DNA of 36,811 bases from Herbaspirillum sp. YR522 (GCF_000282575.1 NZ_AKJA01000130.1:1-36811); one strand, 5' to 3'; counted from the stretch's first letter, positions 8,707 to 17,270 are shown. The notes: generated by a model from the letters alone, not told the origin. Numbers and translations: made by a program.

Positions 8707-9660
8707 ATGATCAACAATATCCAGGTCCTCAGGGCGATCGCAGCGCTGAACATTGTCTTCTATCACGCCTTCGGCATCGGTGCGTCCTATGGCTATGCCA
8801 CGCAGGCGCTCGAGCCGCTGATGAAGTGGGCCGCCAATGGCGTCGACATCTTCTTCGTCATCTCCGGCTTCGTGATGTTCTACGTCCAGCACACCCATCC
8901 CAGGACGCCGTGGGAATTCTTCAAGAATCGCATCAAGCGCATCGTGCCGCTGTACTGGAGCATCACCGTGGCTTGCGTGTTGCTGGTGTTGCTGGTGCCG
9001 TCGGCTTTCCGCCAATCGGAGTTCAACCTGCAGCATTCGGTGCTGTCGCTGCTGTTCGTTTCGCGCTTTGCCGGCTTCGACTACCCGGTGCTGGTGCCGG
9101 GCTGGACGCTCGAACTCGAGATGCTTTTCTATGTGCTGCTGGCCTTGGTCATCGCGGTCAATCCACGCCATGTGATCGTCAGCGTCACGGTGTTGCTGGC
9201 CGCGGGCGTGGCCTTGGCGGGCATACCGCCGCTGGTGCTCGAGTTCCCGCTCGGGATGCTGGCCGGCTGGTGCTACGTCAATCGCGTCGGCGCCGCACAC
9301 GGCAAGTCATTGTTCGTGGCTGGCAGCGCCTTGCTGGTGGCGTCGATCCTGCTGCAGGCAGACCCCGATATCTGGCGGCTCCTGTTCTGGGGTCTCCCGT
9401 CCTTCCTGATGGTGCTGGGCAGTTGCTTCATCGCCCAGGTGAAGAAGGGGCTGTGGGTCACGCTGGGCTCGGCATCCTACGGCATCTACCTGATCCATAC
9501 CCTCAGCCTGCCGGTGTTCTACAAGTTCGTGCGCTGGATCGGGGTGTCAGGACATGTTGCCATCAACGAAATGAGCCTGGTGATGTGCGTGATATTCAGT
9601 GCCTGCATGGGCGTGTGCACCTATCGATTCTATGAGCGTCCATTGGGCAGGCTGCTTTGA
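8707..9660 (+). CDS. Membrane acyltransferase (acyltransferase 3 family)
   Basis: About 317 residues with roughly ten hydrophobic segments. The N-terminus INNIQVLRAIAALNIVFYHA carries the conserved arginine and histidine (H20) of the family, followed by NGVDIFFVISGFVMFY. These proteins transfer acetyl or other acyl groups to sugars of exopolysaccharide, O-antigen or Nod factors. The frame extends upstream to a TTG at 8599, but those extra 36 residues are polar and unlike the family, so ATG 8707 is preferred although neither start has a clear ribosome site. It lies 157 bp after the gtrA-like gene on the same strand, so it may modify the same glycan. Confidence 0.85.
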   Translation: MINNIQVLRAIAALNIVFYHAFGIGASYGYATQALEPLMKWAANGVDIFFVISGFVMFYVQHTHPRTPWEFFKNRIKRIVPLYWSITVACVLLVLLVPSAFRQSEFNLQHSVLSLLFVSRFAGFDYPVLVPGWTLELEMLFYVLLALVIAVNPRHVIVSVTVLLAAGVALAGIPPLVLEFPLGMLAGWCYVNRVGAAHGKSLFVAGSALLVASILLQADPDIWRLLFWGLPSFLMVLGSCFIAQVKKGLWVTLGSASYGIYLIHTLSLPVFYKFVRWIGVSGHVAINEMSLVMCVIFSACMGVCTYRFYERPLGRLL

Positions 9661-9752
9661 CGGTGGTGGCTGCGGCCACCGCATCGGTGGCGTGCGAACG
9701 CGTATCGCGGCGTCATGCTAAGGTCGATTTTTCGATCCACTAGCGACCTCGC

Positions 9753-10754
9753 ATGAAAATCAGCGTACTTGACCAGGCCCCTGTGGCCGAAGGCGACAGC
9801 AGCGCCCGGGCCCTGCATCACGTTTTGGAACTGGCCCAGCTGGCAGACCGGCTCGGCTTTTATCGTTATTGGGTGGCCGAGCACCACGGCAGCCCTTCGC
9901 TGGCCTGCGCCAGTCCGGAGGTGCTGATCGGGCCCATCGCCGCGACCACGCAGCGTCTGCGGGTCGGCAGTGGCGGCGTGATGCTGCCGCATTACAGCCC
10001 GCTGAAGGTGGCCGAGTCGTTCGGCATGCTGGCCGGCCTGTACCCGGGACGTATCGACCTGGGCCTGGGACGCGCGCCGGGCAGCGATTCGCTGACTGCC
10101 TCGGCGCTGCAGCGTGACCGGCGCCAGCGTCCGGCCGACGACTTCTTCGAGCAGCTCAACGAGTTGCTGGCATACCAGCTCGACTGCGTCCCCTCGGAAC
10201 ACCCCTTCGCGCGCCTGGCGGACTTGCCCGGGCGTCCCGAATCGCCCCAGACCTGGCTGCTGGGTTCATCGGCCCAAAGCGGGATATGGGCCGCCGAACT
10301 GGGGCTGCCCTACATGTTTGCCGACTTCATCCATGCCGCAGGCGCATCCGTGTGCGAGGCCTACCATCGTGATTTCGTGGCGTCGGCGGAGTTGGCGCAG
10401 GCGCACAGCGGGGTGGCGCTGCAGGTGATCTGTGCCGACACCGATGCGCAAGCGCGCGAACTGGCCAGCAGCTACGCGATGCGGCTGTGGCACATGCACG
10501 GCGGGCGCCGACTGGACAAGGTGCCATCGGTGGCGACGGCACAGCGCTTCTTCCAGCAACAGCAACTGGCCAGCGATGCCTTGCCCCCCGGTCGACGCGC
10601 CATCATCGGCAGCCCGGCCAACGTGCGCGAGCAGATCGAGGCGGTGGCCAGGCATTACCGCGCCACCGAGGTCATGGTGGTGAGCATCATCCATGACCAT
10701 GCGGCGCGCCTGCGCTCCTATGAATTGCTGGCCGAGGTTTTCGGATTGGGTTGA
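9753..10754 (+). CDS. LLM-class flavin-dependent oxidoreductase (MsnO8-like)
   Basis: A 333-residue bacterial luciferase-like monooxygenase with a TIM barrel that uses reduced FMN or F420. The N-terminus MKISVLDQAPVAEG, then YRYWVAEHHGSPSLACASPE and GGVMLPHYSPLKVAESF, and PGRIDLGLGRAPGSD are signatures of this single-component family. The substrate is unknown. It stands alone on the + strand and converges with a minus-strand acyltransferase gene; the two coding regions overlap by 37 bp at their 3' ends. Confidence 0.88.
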   Translation: MKISVLDQAPVAEGDSSARALHHVLELAQLADRLGFYRYWVAEHHGSPSLACASPEVLIGPIAATTQRLRVGSGGVMLPHYSPLKVAESFGMLAGLYPGRIDLGLGRAPGSDSLTASALQRDRRQRPADDFFEQLNELLAYQLDCVPSEHPFARLADLPGRPESPQTWLLGSSAQSGIWAAELGLPYMFADFIHAAGASVCEAYHRDFVASAELAQAHSGVALQVICADTDAQARELASSYAMRLWHMHGGRRLDKVPSVATAQRFFQQQQLASDALPPGRRAIIGSPANVREQIEAVARHYRATEVMVVSIIHDHAARLRSYELLAEVFGLG

Positions 10755-12736
10755 AGACCGATGGCAGGCGAGCTGCCTGCCATCCCGGTCTCGATTATCT
10801 TTGGCACCAGCGTCGATTTGGCCACCGAGTCCGACGCCACTGCCGCCAGATGCCCGTAATCGTAGGTCGTCACGCTGTCGAGCGAGCCGTTGACGATGGT
10901 CTGGCAACCGCCCTGGCTGCAGAAATGGTCGAACATGCTGACATATTCGGCATGCGGCCCATTACGGAAATCGGCCTTGAACTGGTCATCGATGTGCTTG
11001 ACCTTCATGTTCAGGCCATAGAACGTGCGGTGCGGCACGTTGCCCCAGAAGCGGGTGGCGATCAGGGTCGGCAGGCCGCCTTTTTGCCAATGGGGCGTGG
11101 GTCCGGCAAACAGCACCTTGCGTACGCCCAGCGCCTTGAGCGCCGCAGCGATGTCCTGCATGTGGGCGATGTCGTGGCCCTGTTCCTGCGCCACCAGGAC
11201 CACCTCCGGGCGATTTGCCGCGATGGTCTGCAATGCCTGGAAGTTGGAGTGCAGGCAGTACTGGTCTGCGCTGTCTGCCTTCACCAGCGCGGGCCGGCAG
11301 CCGGATGAAGCGATCTGCAGGATCTGCCACGACGACGGCAGGTTGTTCTTCAGGCCGCTGTAGAACTGCTGGGCATGGCTGTCTCCCCACAGGAAGACGG
11401 CATGGCTCTTCTGGCTGTCGCGGGTGTGGCAACTGGCCGATATCTGCTTGGGAATCCGCGTGCTGTTGCCCGACCATTGCTTGGGCACATCGTAGTAGTC
11501 ACACTCGATCCTGAAATTGTTATACCAGTCGCTGGTCTTGTAATAGGACCAGCTCGGATAGCGCAGGTCGAATTTGTCGAGGTACGCCACCGCGCTCGGG
11601 TCCATGCGCATGACGAATCCCTTCGATACATGGCCGGCCAATCCCACCGCCAGGAACAGGCTCGAGGCGACCGCCGCAAACGAGAAGATCTGTTTGCGGG
11701 ATACCGTTGATTTGTTGCGAAAGGGTGCCTCCACATACTTCCACGTGAAATACCCGAGCACGAATGCGGCCACGGCAAGGGCGCACAGCTGCCATGCCGC
11801 CAGGCCATTGGCGCTGTCATAGCGGGCAAAGGCAAACAGCGGCTGATGCCAGAGATAGGCGCTATAGCTGATCAAGCCAAGCAGCACGGTGAAGCGATTG
11901 CCCAGGAGGTAGCGGCCGGTGATGGTGTGCTGCGTGGCCATCAGGATGATGAGCGCCGCGCCCAGGGTCGGCACCAGCGCGTAGAAACTGGGAAAGGGCG
12001 TGTTCTTGTCGAATGCGAAGATGGAATAGACGATGGCCACCAACCCCAGCAGGCTGAGCGCTTCCGGCAATAGGCCGGTGGGCACGACATAGTTCTTGCG
12101 CGACACGTGGATGGCGCACAGCGTGCCGATGAGCAACTCCCAGGCGCGCGTGGGCAGCAGGAAGAAATTGGCACCAGCCGCAACCGGTGCCATCCTGTGC
12201 GCGGCCAACAGGCTGGCCAGCAGGATCACGGCGAGAATCAGCGGCGTGGCGCGACGCGCATGGCGCCAGCACAGCCACAGCACCAGTGGAAAGAAGATAT
12301 AGAACTGTTCCTCGACCGACAGGCTCCAGGTGTGCAGCAGGGGCTTGAGGTCGGAGTCGGAGTCGAAATAGCCTGCCGAGCGCCAGAAGAAGATGTTGGA
12401 GGCAAACAGCATCACGGCCACGATATTCTGCGCGAAGCCTTTCATGTCGGGCGGCGACAGCAGGAACCAGGCGACCGGCAGGCAGGCCAGCATCACCAGC
12501 AATAATGCCGGCATGATGCGGCGCGCCCTACGCTCATAGAAAGAAACGATGGAGAAGGTGCCGCTCTCGAGCTCCTTGATCAGGATGAGCGAAATGAGGA
12601 AGCCGCTGATGACAAAGAAGATATCGACGCCCGTGTAGCCGCCCGCAAAGGCATCGAATCCTGCATGGAACAGCACCACTGCCACCACTGCCACGGCGCG
12701 CAGGCCATCTATTTCTCTTCTGTAATGTATGTTCAT
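10718..12736 (-). CDS. OafA-type acyltransferase with C-terminal SGNH domain
   Basis: About 672 residues in two parts. Residues 1 to ~345 are an acyltransferase 3 membrane domain: YRREIDGLRAVAVVAVVLFH with the conserved R and H, then YTGVDIFFVISGFLIS. Residues ~410-650 are a periplasmic SGNH hydrolase-like domain: VFLWGDSHAQQF is block I with the nucleophile serine, and YDYGHLAAVASD gives the Asp-x-x-His pair. Such proteins O-acetylate lipopolysaccharide or peptidoglycan-linked glycans. A GTG at 12763 would add nine residues, but ATG 12736 with GAAAAG upstream is preferred. The last ~20 codons run through a perfect hairpin and into the opposing monooxygenase gene, so the true family C-terminus may end earlier. 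Confidence 0.88.
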   Translation of the reverse strand: MNIHYRREIDGLRAVAVVAVVLFHAGFDAFAGGYTGVDIFFVISGFLISLILIKELESGTFSIVSFYERRARRIMPALLLVMLACLPVAWFLLSPPDMKGFAQNIVAVMLFASNIFFWRSAGYFDSDSDLKPLLHTWSLSVEEQFYIFFPLVLWLCWRHARRATPLILAVILLASLLAAHRMAPVAAGANFFLLPTRAWELLIGTLCAIHVSRKNYVVPTGLLPEALSLLGLVAIVYSIFAFDKNTPFPSFYALVPTLGAALIILMATQHTITGRYLLGNRFTVLLGLISYSAYLWHQPLFAFARYDSANGLAAWQLCALAVAAFVLGYFTWKYVEAPFRNKSTVSRKQIFSFAAVASSLFLAVGLAGHVSKGFVMRMDPSAVAYLDKFDLRYPSWSYYKTSDWYNNFRIECDYYDVPKQWSGNSTRIPKQISASCHTRDSQKSHAVFLWGDSHAQQFYSGLKNNLPSSWQILQIASSGCRPALVKADSADQYCLHSNFQALQTIAANRPEVVLVAQEQGHDIAHMQDIAAALKALGVRKVLFAGPTPHWQKGGLPTLIATRFWGNVPHRTFYGLNMKVKHIDDQFKADFRNGPHAEYVSMFDHFCSQGGCQTIVNGSLDSVTTYDYGHLAAVASDSVAKSTLVPKIIETGMAGSSPAIGLQPNPKTSASNS
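10760..10784. other. Hairpin at the convergent gene ends
   Basis: GATGGCAGGC (10760-10769) and GCCTGCCATC (10775-10784) form a perfect 10-bp stem with a five-base loop, six bases after the monooxygenase stop. It lies inside the final codons of the opposing acyltransferase gene. There is no T-run on either side, so termination would have to be T-poor or Rho-assisted. Confidence 0.5.
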
Positions 12737-13142
12737 CTTTTCGTTGGCATAGTGATTCGACACAACGGCTTGGCCGGGTGGGAAAACGCATGTGACAGAT
12801 GCGGCAGACGCTGCAGGGCAATGCAGCGAATGCTGGGGAGATCGTTATTGCATTACAGCAAGATTGCCAAGAACAATGTTGCGAGGAGACATGAAGCCGG
12901 CCGGCGGAGGGTAATTATTTATTAGTAAATGCCGCTGGCCTGGAACGGGATTCTAGCACCGGGAATGGCGCACTGCATCATGAAACATGGGGGTCCTGGC
13001 GATTTCGATTAAATCGCGGATGATCGAGAAAGAATTGGATTTCCGTTAGGAAAACATTCGGCGTTGCTGGGCATCGCAGGGGGCCTTGCTGCGATCCACG
13101 CCTCGGAAGGCAGGATGTGGATCGCATAGCGCAGGTACTGCT
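12737..13142. other. Intergenic region upstream of the SGNH acyltransferase gene
   Basis: About 400 bp between two minus-strand genes, with an AT-rich patch near 12900-12930 that is the likely promoter area, although no clear -35/-10 pair is seen. At its right end GCGATCCAC (13091-13099) and GTGGATCGC (13117-13125) form a 9-bp stem with a 17-base loop, 18 bp past the glycerate kinase stop. Without a T-run it is only a possible terminator. No coding sequence is seen. Confidence 0.4.
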
Positions 13143-14291
13143 TCAGCGCGCCTGCCACAAGCGGGCAATCTGCTCGGCACTGGCTTGCAACAATTGTGGT
13201 GCATCGGCAATTGCCGCCTCCAGGGTAGTGGGACCGAAGGCGATCGAGAAGCAGCCCGAGAAGCTTTCCTGGAGGCGATCCAGCGACTTGCGATCGATGC
13301 CGCCCGACAGCAACGTCGTGGCGACACCAGCGCGACGTGCACGCTGGCTGGCAACGAACGGTGCTTTTCCGTGCAGGGTCTGGGCATCGCTGCGACCTTC
13401 GCCGGTGATCATCCAGTGGGCGCCGGCCAGGGCCTCGTCCAGTCCGATATGGTCGGCTACCGTCTGGGCGCCCGACTGGAATTGCGCGCCCAGCATCAAC
13501 AATGCATAACCCAGGCCGCCGGCGGCACCGGCGCCAGGTAATTCTTTGGCGTGGCGCTGCAAGGCGCCCTCCAGCACATCGGCGAAGTGGCCGAGCGCGG
13601 CGTCGAGTATGGCAACCTGCTCAGGCAGGACGCCTTTCTGTGGTCCGAATACCGCCGTGGCGCCATGTTCGCCGCAGAGCGGATTGTCGACGTCGGACAT
13701 CGCCACGATCCGCATCGTGGCCACGCGCGGGTCGACTGCCGAGGCATCGATCCGGCGCACGCGCCCCAGATCGGCCGGCCGGGGTGGCACGTCGTTGCCA
13801 TCGGCGTCGAGCAGCCGCGCGCCCAGCGCGACGAGCAGACCGGCGCCGCCATCGTTGGTGCTGCTGCCGCCCAGCGCGACGAGGACCTGGCTGACATCGC
13901 GCTCCAGTACGGCCAGCAGCGCGTCGCCAATGCCCAGGGTGCTGCGCTGGTCCAGCGCGACAGCGGTACCAGCGGCATCGGTCAGACCGACGATCGATGC
14001 CGACTCGATCACCGCACTGCCATTGTCGAGCAGGCCCACGGGGGCCTCGACCGGGGCGCCGGCGGCATTGCGGCAGCGTACGCTCAGGCGTTGTCCGCCC
14101 GCATGCAGCAAGGCGTCGAGCGTACCCTCGCCGCCGTCGGCAATCGGCTTGAGCCGTATCTCGGCCTGCGGGATGGCAGCCCGCACGCCATTGCCAATGG
14201 CGCTGGCGACCTGTTCGGCGCTGAGCGATCCCTTGAACGAATCCGGTGCGATGACGACGATGGGGTGGGGCAGGGGGCGGGAGGATGTCAT
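13143..14291 (-). CDS. Glycerate kinase
   Basis: A 382-residue member of the glycerate kinase type-1 family (GarK/GlxK), which phosphorylates D-glycerate, usually giving 2-phosphoglycerate. Family blocks are clear: VVIAPDSFKGSLSAEQVA at the N-terminus, KPIADGGEGTLDAL, ALGGSSTNDGGAGLL in the middle, SDVDNPLCGEHGA and MITGEGRSDAQTLHGKAP near the C-terminus. Length is normal. It has no neighbours from glyoxylate or glucarate metabolism, so the pathway is not given by context. The ATG at 14291 has only a poor ribosome site, but no better start exists upstream of the first conserved strand. Confidence 0.92.
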   Translation of the reverse strand: MTSSRPLPHPIVVIAPDSFKGSLSAEQVASAIGNGVRAAIPQAEIRLKPIADGGEGTLDALLHAGGQRLSVRCRNAAGAPVEAPVGLLDNGSAVIESASIVGLTDAAGTAVALDQRSTLGIGDALLAVLERDVSQVLVALGGSSTNDGGAGLLVALGARLLDADGNDVPPRPADLGRVRRIDASAVDPRVATMRIVAMSDVDNPLCGEHGATAVFGPQKGVLPEQVAILDAALGHFADVLEGALQRHAKELPGAGAAGGLGYALLMLGAQFQSGAQTVADHIGLDEALAGAHWMITGEGRSDAQTLHGKAPFVASQRARRAGVATTLLSGGIDRKSLDRLQESFSGCFSIAFGPTTLEAAIADAPQLLQASAEQIARLWQAR

Positions 14292-14512
14292 GGGCAGGTA
14301 GTAGGGCGGTGCTGCCGCCCGATAAAGGTCTCGACGTTGTTGTAGTCAATGGCGATTGCCATTGCAGCTTCATTATATAAGTCCTGATGGCCTGGCTCGG
14401 CGGCGTAACAAATGGTAAGGCTGATGGTCAGCACGGGCGACGTGGGCGATAGTGAACGGATTGTCGGCACCTGCGTCGTGAAAAATCGACCTTGGGCCTA
14501 AGGAGCATGATC

Positions 14513-14752
14513 ATGATCGGTAAATATGTGCGCATTGTCCTGGTAGTGCTGCCGGCGCTGGTGCTGGGGGGCTGTGTGGCGGTTCCCTATGACCCCTACT
14601 ACGGCGCCCAGCCGGCGTATTCGACCTATCCGGCCTATCCCGGCTATGGTGCCTATCCGGTGCAGCCGGCCTACGTGGCGCCGTATTCGTCGTCGTTCTA
14701 CTTTGGCTACGGTGGCGGCTGGGGGCACCGCGGCGGCCATTGGCGGCGCTGA
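14513..14752 (+). CDS. Small Tyr/Pro/Gly-rich outer-membrane lipoprotein
   Basis: A 79-residue protein. A basic start (MIGKYVR), a hydrophobic stretch and the lipobox LVLGGC place lipidation at Cys21; valine at +2 predicts sorting to the outer membrane. The mature part is low-complexity, with repeated YP, AYP and GYG units, then GGGWGHRGGHWRR at the end. AAGGAG at 14500-14505 sits seven bases before ATG 14513, so this start is chosen over the ATG at 14507. No function is assigned. It is divergent from the glycerate kinase gene. Confidence 0.75.
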   Translation: MIGKYVRIVLVVLPALVLGGCVAVPYDPYYGAQPAYSTYPAYPGYGAYPVQPAYVAPYSSSFYFGYGGGWGHRGGHWRR

Positions 14753-14762
14753 TTTACATGCT

Positions 14763-14795
14763 TTGGCGCACGCACGTACATGGTTGGTGCGCCAA
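14763..14795. other. Inverted repeat after the small lipoprotein gene
   Basis: TTGGCGCAC (14763-14771) and GTGCGCCAA (14787-14795) form a 9-bp stem with a 15-base loop, 11 bp after the stop codon. The following sequence is only weakly T-rich (TTATC), so a terminator role is possible but not firm. Confidence 0.45.
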
Positions 14796-14912
14796 TTATC
14801 TCCGCAAGACGTTAGAATATTGCGTTCTGCATAAATGATGAGGCCAACCGGCCTCATTTCAATTTCATCTCGAGACCTCTGGCCGGACGCTCCGGCATTG
14901 CCGGCGCAAGGT

Positions 14913-15761
14913 ATGAGTTTTTTCAGTTCGTTGACCCAGTCCGATCCAGTCGCACGCGCCCGCCGCAGGACGGTGCTCGGCTTGACGCTATCGGTGTTGG
15001 TGCACGTCGTACTGTTTTCTGTGTTGCGCACCAAGCTCGATGCGCCGCCGCGGGTTCAAACGCCGGGTAAACCCGACGCACCGCTGCAGGTGACGTTCAT
15101 CAAGCCGCCGGCCCCGCGTCCCGAGCCGCCACGGGCCGAACCCAAACCGGCGGTCCAGCCCAGGAAGGCGGTAACCAAGCCTGCCCCGAAGCGCGCCGCG
15201 CCGCCGCGCCAGGTAGCGCGTGCGCCCGCGCCTGCCCGGGCGCCCACAGCGCCACCGACGCCCAACTCGATCACCGAACCGGTGGCCCAGGCCGCGCCGG
15301 AGATGGACTTCAGCTCGATGATGAATCGCAATCGCGAGCGACGCCAGGCGGCCGAAGAAATGGCGGCCAAGGAAAACGCCGCCGCCCGCGCAGCGGAGAA
15401 CCCGTCTGCCAACGACATCGCACGCGCCAACATCGCGTTCCAGGAGCGGCGCGGTCGTGGCACCAATGGCGTGTTCGAGATCATCAGCAAAGGCCCGCGG
15501 ATGGCCCAGTATTCGTTCCGGGGCTGGACCGACGACCAGCGTCGCAGCCAGCGCCAGACCATCGAAGTCGACGCCGGACCGGGAGGCAATGTCGAGATGG
15601 CCATCGTCGACAGCATGATCGCGCTGATCCGCAAATATTATTCGGGCGATTTCAGCTGGGATTCGCAACGACTGGGCAGGGTGGTGACGCTATCGGCACG
15701 CGTGAGCGACACCCAGGGCTTGCAGGCTTTCCTGATGAAGGAATTCTTCAGCAACCGTTGA
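14913..15761 (+). CDS. TonB-like anchored, proline-rich protein of unknown function
   Basis: About 282 residues from ATG 14913 (AAGG just upstream); an upstream in-frame ATG at 14835 would add 26 residues that look non-coding. A basic segment is followed by one transmembrane helix (about 20-39) containing S27 and H31 in the SxxxH spacing found in TonB-type anchors. Residues ~44-135 are rich in Pro, Ala, Lys and Arg, as in TonB or TolA periplasmic spacers. The C-terminal ~95 residues (from NGVFEIISKGPRMAQYSFRG) are a folded-looking domain that I do not recognise as TonB_C. No exbB or exbD gene is near. The protein probably spans the periplasm from the inner membrane; its role is unknown. Confidence 0.7.
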   Translation: MSFFSSLTQSDPVARARRRTVLGLTLSVLVHVVLFSVLRTKLDAPPRVQTPGKPDAPLQVTFIKPPAPRPEPPRAEPKPAVQPRKAVTKPAPKRAAPPRQVARAPAPARAPTAPPTPNSITEPVAQAAPEMDFSSMMNRNRERRQAAEEMAAKENAAARAAENPSANDIARANIAFQERRGRGTNGVFEIISKGPRMAQYSFRGWTDDQRRSQRQTIEVDAGPGGNVEMAIVDSMIALIRKYYSGDFSWDSQRLGRVVTLSARVSDTQGLQAFLMKEFFSNR

Positions 15762-15934
15762 ATGGGCGCGCTGTTGCACGCTTGGCAAGCAGTGGGGAGA
15801 TAGCTTGCAAATCTGGATCTATCATTTAACTCTTGCTAACTAAAGTGAGCTTTTTGCGACTCATCAGGTAAATCCTTGCGGCAACGCAAAGGCCTTCGTG
15901 ATACGATCCATTTTATTTCCCGAAGGAAATCAAA

Positions 15935-16204
15935 ATGGAACTCGAGCTGACAGGTGAAGAATTGCGCTGGATGTACAGCGTGTTCAAGGGCGAATTCCGT
16001 ATCGTGCCGAGGCGCGTGGTCAAGAGTGTCATTTCCAAGGGGCTGGGCATTCCCAACCTGGGTGGGGCATTCAATCTCACGCGTGCCGGCAAGGAAGTCT
16101 TCCGGCGCACACCGCAGGGATTCTCCGAAGTCGTCGAGGTCGAAGACGAGATGCATATCATCCGATCCAAGAGCCAACATCGCAGCAATTGGCGGCTTGG
16201 CTGA
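15935..16204 (+). CDS. Conserved-looking small cytoplasmic protein, unknown
   Basis: An 89-residue protein with no signal peptide or membrane helix, starting MELELTGEELRWMYSVF and containing the mixed-charge central stretch VPRRVVKSVISKGLGIP. The start is well supported by GAAGGAAA upstream of the ATG, and codon choice matches the surrounding genes. No family is recognised. It lies between the TonB-like gene and tRNA-Pro, with about 170 bp of non-coding sequence before it. Confidence 0.65.
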   Translation: MELELTGEELRWMYSVFKGEFRIVPRRVVKSVISKGLGIPNLGGAFNLTRAGKEVFRRTPQGFSEVVEVEDEMHIIRSKSQHRSNWRLG

Positions 16205-16253
16205 CTCGCCAAATGCCGCGCAAGAAAATTTATTTAATGTTTTTCAGAAACAG

Positions 16254-16284
16254 TTGAGCGCAAGGCAATTCATGCTGTTATAAT
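16254..16284 (+). promoter_or_regulatory. Sigma-70 promoter of tRNA-Pro
   Basis: TTGAGC at 16254-16259 and a perfect TATAAT at 16279-16284, with a longish 19-base spacer. The predicted start would be near 16291, a few bases before the mature tRNA 5' end, as usual for single tRNA genes. Confidence 0.7.
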
Positions 16285-16296
16285 TGCGCGCTCAGT

Positions 16297-16373
16297 CGGG
16301 GCGTAGCGCAGCCTGGTAGCGTACTTGCATGGGGTGCAAGGGGTCGAGTGTTCGAATCACTCCGTCCCGACCA
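16297..16373 (+). tRNA. tRNA-Pro (anticodon GGG)
   Basis: A 77-base cloverleaf. The acceptor arms CGGGGCG and CGTCCCG pair through seven positions (one G-U), followed by A and an encoded CCA. The D arm carries AGCCTGGTAGC, the anticodon stem is CTTGC/GCAAG around loop ATGGGGT with anticodon GGG, and the T arm carries GTTCGAATC. It decodes CCC, a used proline codon in this GC-rich genome. Confidence 0.97.
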
Positions 16374-16411
16374 TTAGAATCAAAGGCCTGCGGCGAAAGC
16401 CGTATGGAAAG

Positions 16412-16453
16412 ACAGCACCGTATATTAGAGTCATCTAATATCGGTGCTGTTTT
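16412..16453 (+). terminator. Rho-independent terminator after tRNA-Pro
   Basis: ACAGCACCG plus ATATTAGA pair with TCTAATAT plus CGGTGCTGT, a 17-bp stem with one bulged T at 16421 and loop GTCA, followed by TTTT. It starts 39 bp after the tRNA end. Confidence 0.9.
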
Positions 16454-16745
16454 GCTTTGTGCTCCAGCGACGCTTGCAGGCCGATTTCAGGTACCTCTGC
16501 AATCACCGCTTCAGGTCGACATCTAACGCTGTGAAGATGTGCGCGCCAGGCGTGCGGACTGCTGCCAGCGACAGCTTTCATCTTCGCTGCGTCAATGGCC
16601 CCGGTGCACGGATGCCAAGAAGATTGCATCCTTGTTGGCGCATCCAGTTCGGCCCGCTTTGCGCAGCCGTCCGGACGGCAGGCTTATGCCTGGGTCATGC
16701 CATGGGGTGGGAATGCGTCCGGTACGGGTCACCGGAAAACAGTGT
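16454..16745. other. Non-coding stretch between tRNA-Pro and the minus-strand unknown pair
   Basis: About 290 bp between the tRNA terminator and the 3' end of a minus-strand gene. Open frames exist in it but show atypical composition (many Cys and Arg), have no ribosome site and overlap the terminator. No repeat of the tRNA 3' end was seen, so there is no sign of an attachment-site duplication within the window. Confidence 0.4.
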
Positions 16746-17270
16746 TCAGGACGTCAGCAGGTTGAGCAGCAGATTGTGTTCGCCCGCCTGCGCCAGGGTG
16801 GCATAGGTGCCCGCGTCGGCCGGGTCCCAACCTGGCTGGACCAGATTGGTGGCGCTGGCGATGCACAGCTCGCGCGCCATCGTGCGCCGCTCGTCATTAC
16901 CGCCGCCGGCCAGCGAGCGGCGCGACGCCGACATCATGTCGCGCAGTTCTATGGCATTACCCATCTGAAGGCTTTGCGTGCCGGTGCGCGAAGCGCGGGA
17001 GGGCATCCACTGCAGGGCCTGTCCCATTATGTCGGTGAAGCCGTGCTGTGCCTGATCGCGGAACACGCCCAGCGTGTCCCCCGGCAGTGCTAGCAGGGCT
17101 TCGCGGCTGGGCGGACGCAGGCCCAGTTCGGCCCGCGGCAACTCCGGCAGCGGTTGGTCCGGCACGTCCTGTGCCTCGGGCAGATCGAGCATGCCGGTCG
17201 TCTCCGCCATCAATGCCAGGCAGCGTTGGAGATCAGACGTATCTTCAATTTTTTCCATTGAGTCGCGCAT
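16746..17270 (-). CDS. Unknown protein, partner of the J-domain-like protein
   Basis: A 174-residue protein with no signal peptide or membrane helix. The first 55 residues are acidic and rich in Leu and Pro; the rest is mainly predicted helical (for example ELRDMMSASRRSL, then YATLAQAGEHNLLLNLL at the C-terminus). It is not a recognisable CesT-type chaperone. AAGGAGG three to four bases before ATG 17270 gives a strong ribosome site, and the gene overlaps the preceding coding region by 26 bp, so the two are co-transcribed and probably translationally coupled. That coupling suggests a functional pair; the function is unknown. Confidence 0.7.
   Translation of the reverse strand: MRDSMEKIEDTSDLQRCLALMAETTGMLDLPEAQDVPDQPLPELPRAELGLRPPSREALLALPGDTLGVFRDQAQHGFTDIMGQALQWMPSRASRTGTQSLQMGNAIELRDMMSASRRSLAGGGNDERRTMARELCIASATNLVQPGWDPADAGTYATLAQAGEHNLLLNLLTS

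Noticed and set aside
16297..16373. tRNA-Pro as an active integration site
   Set aside because: No second copy of the tRNA 3' end and no integrase gene are present in the window.
16444..16806. 120-codon + strand frame after tRNA-Pro
   Set aside because: It starts inside the tRNA terminator, has no ribosome site, and overlaps the 3' end of a better minus-strand gene.
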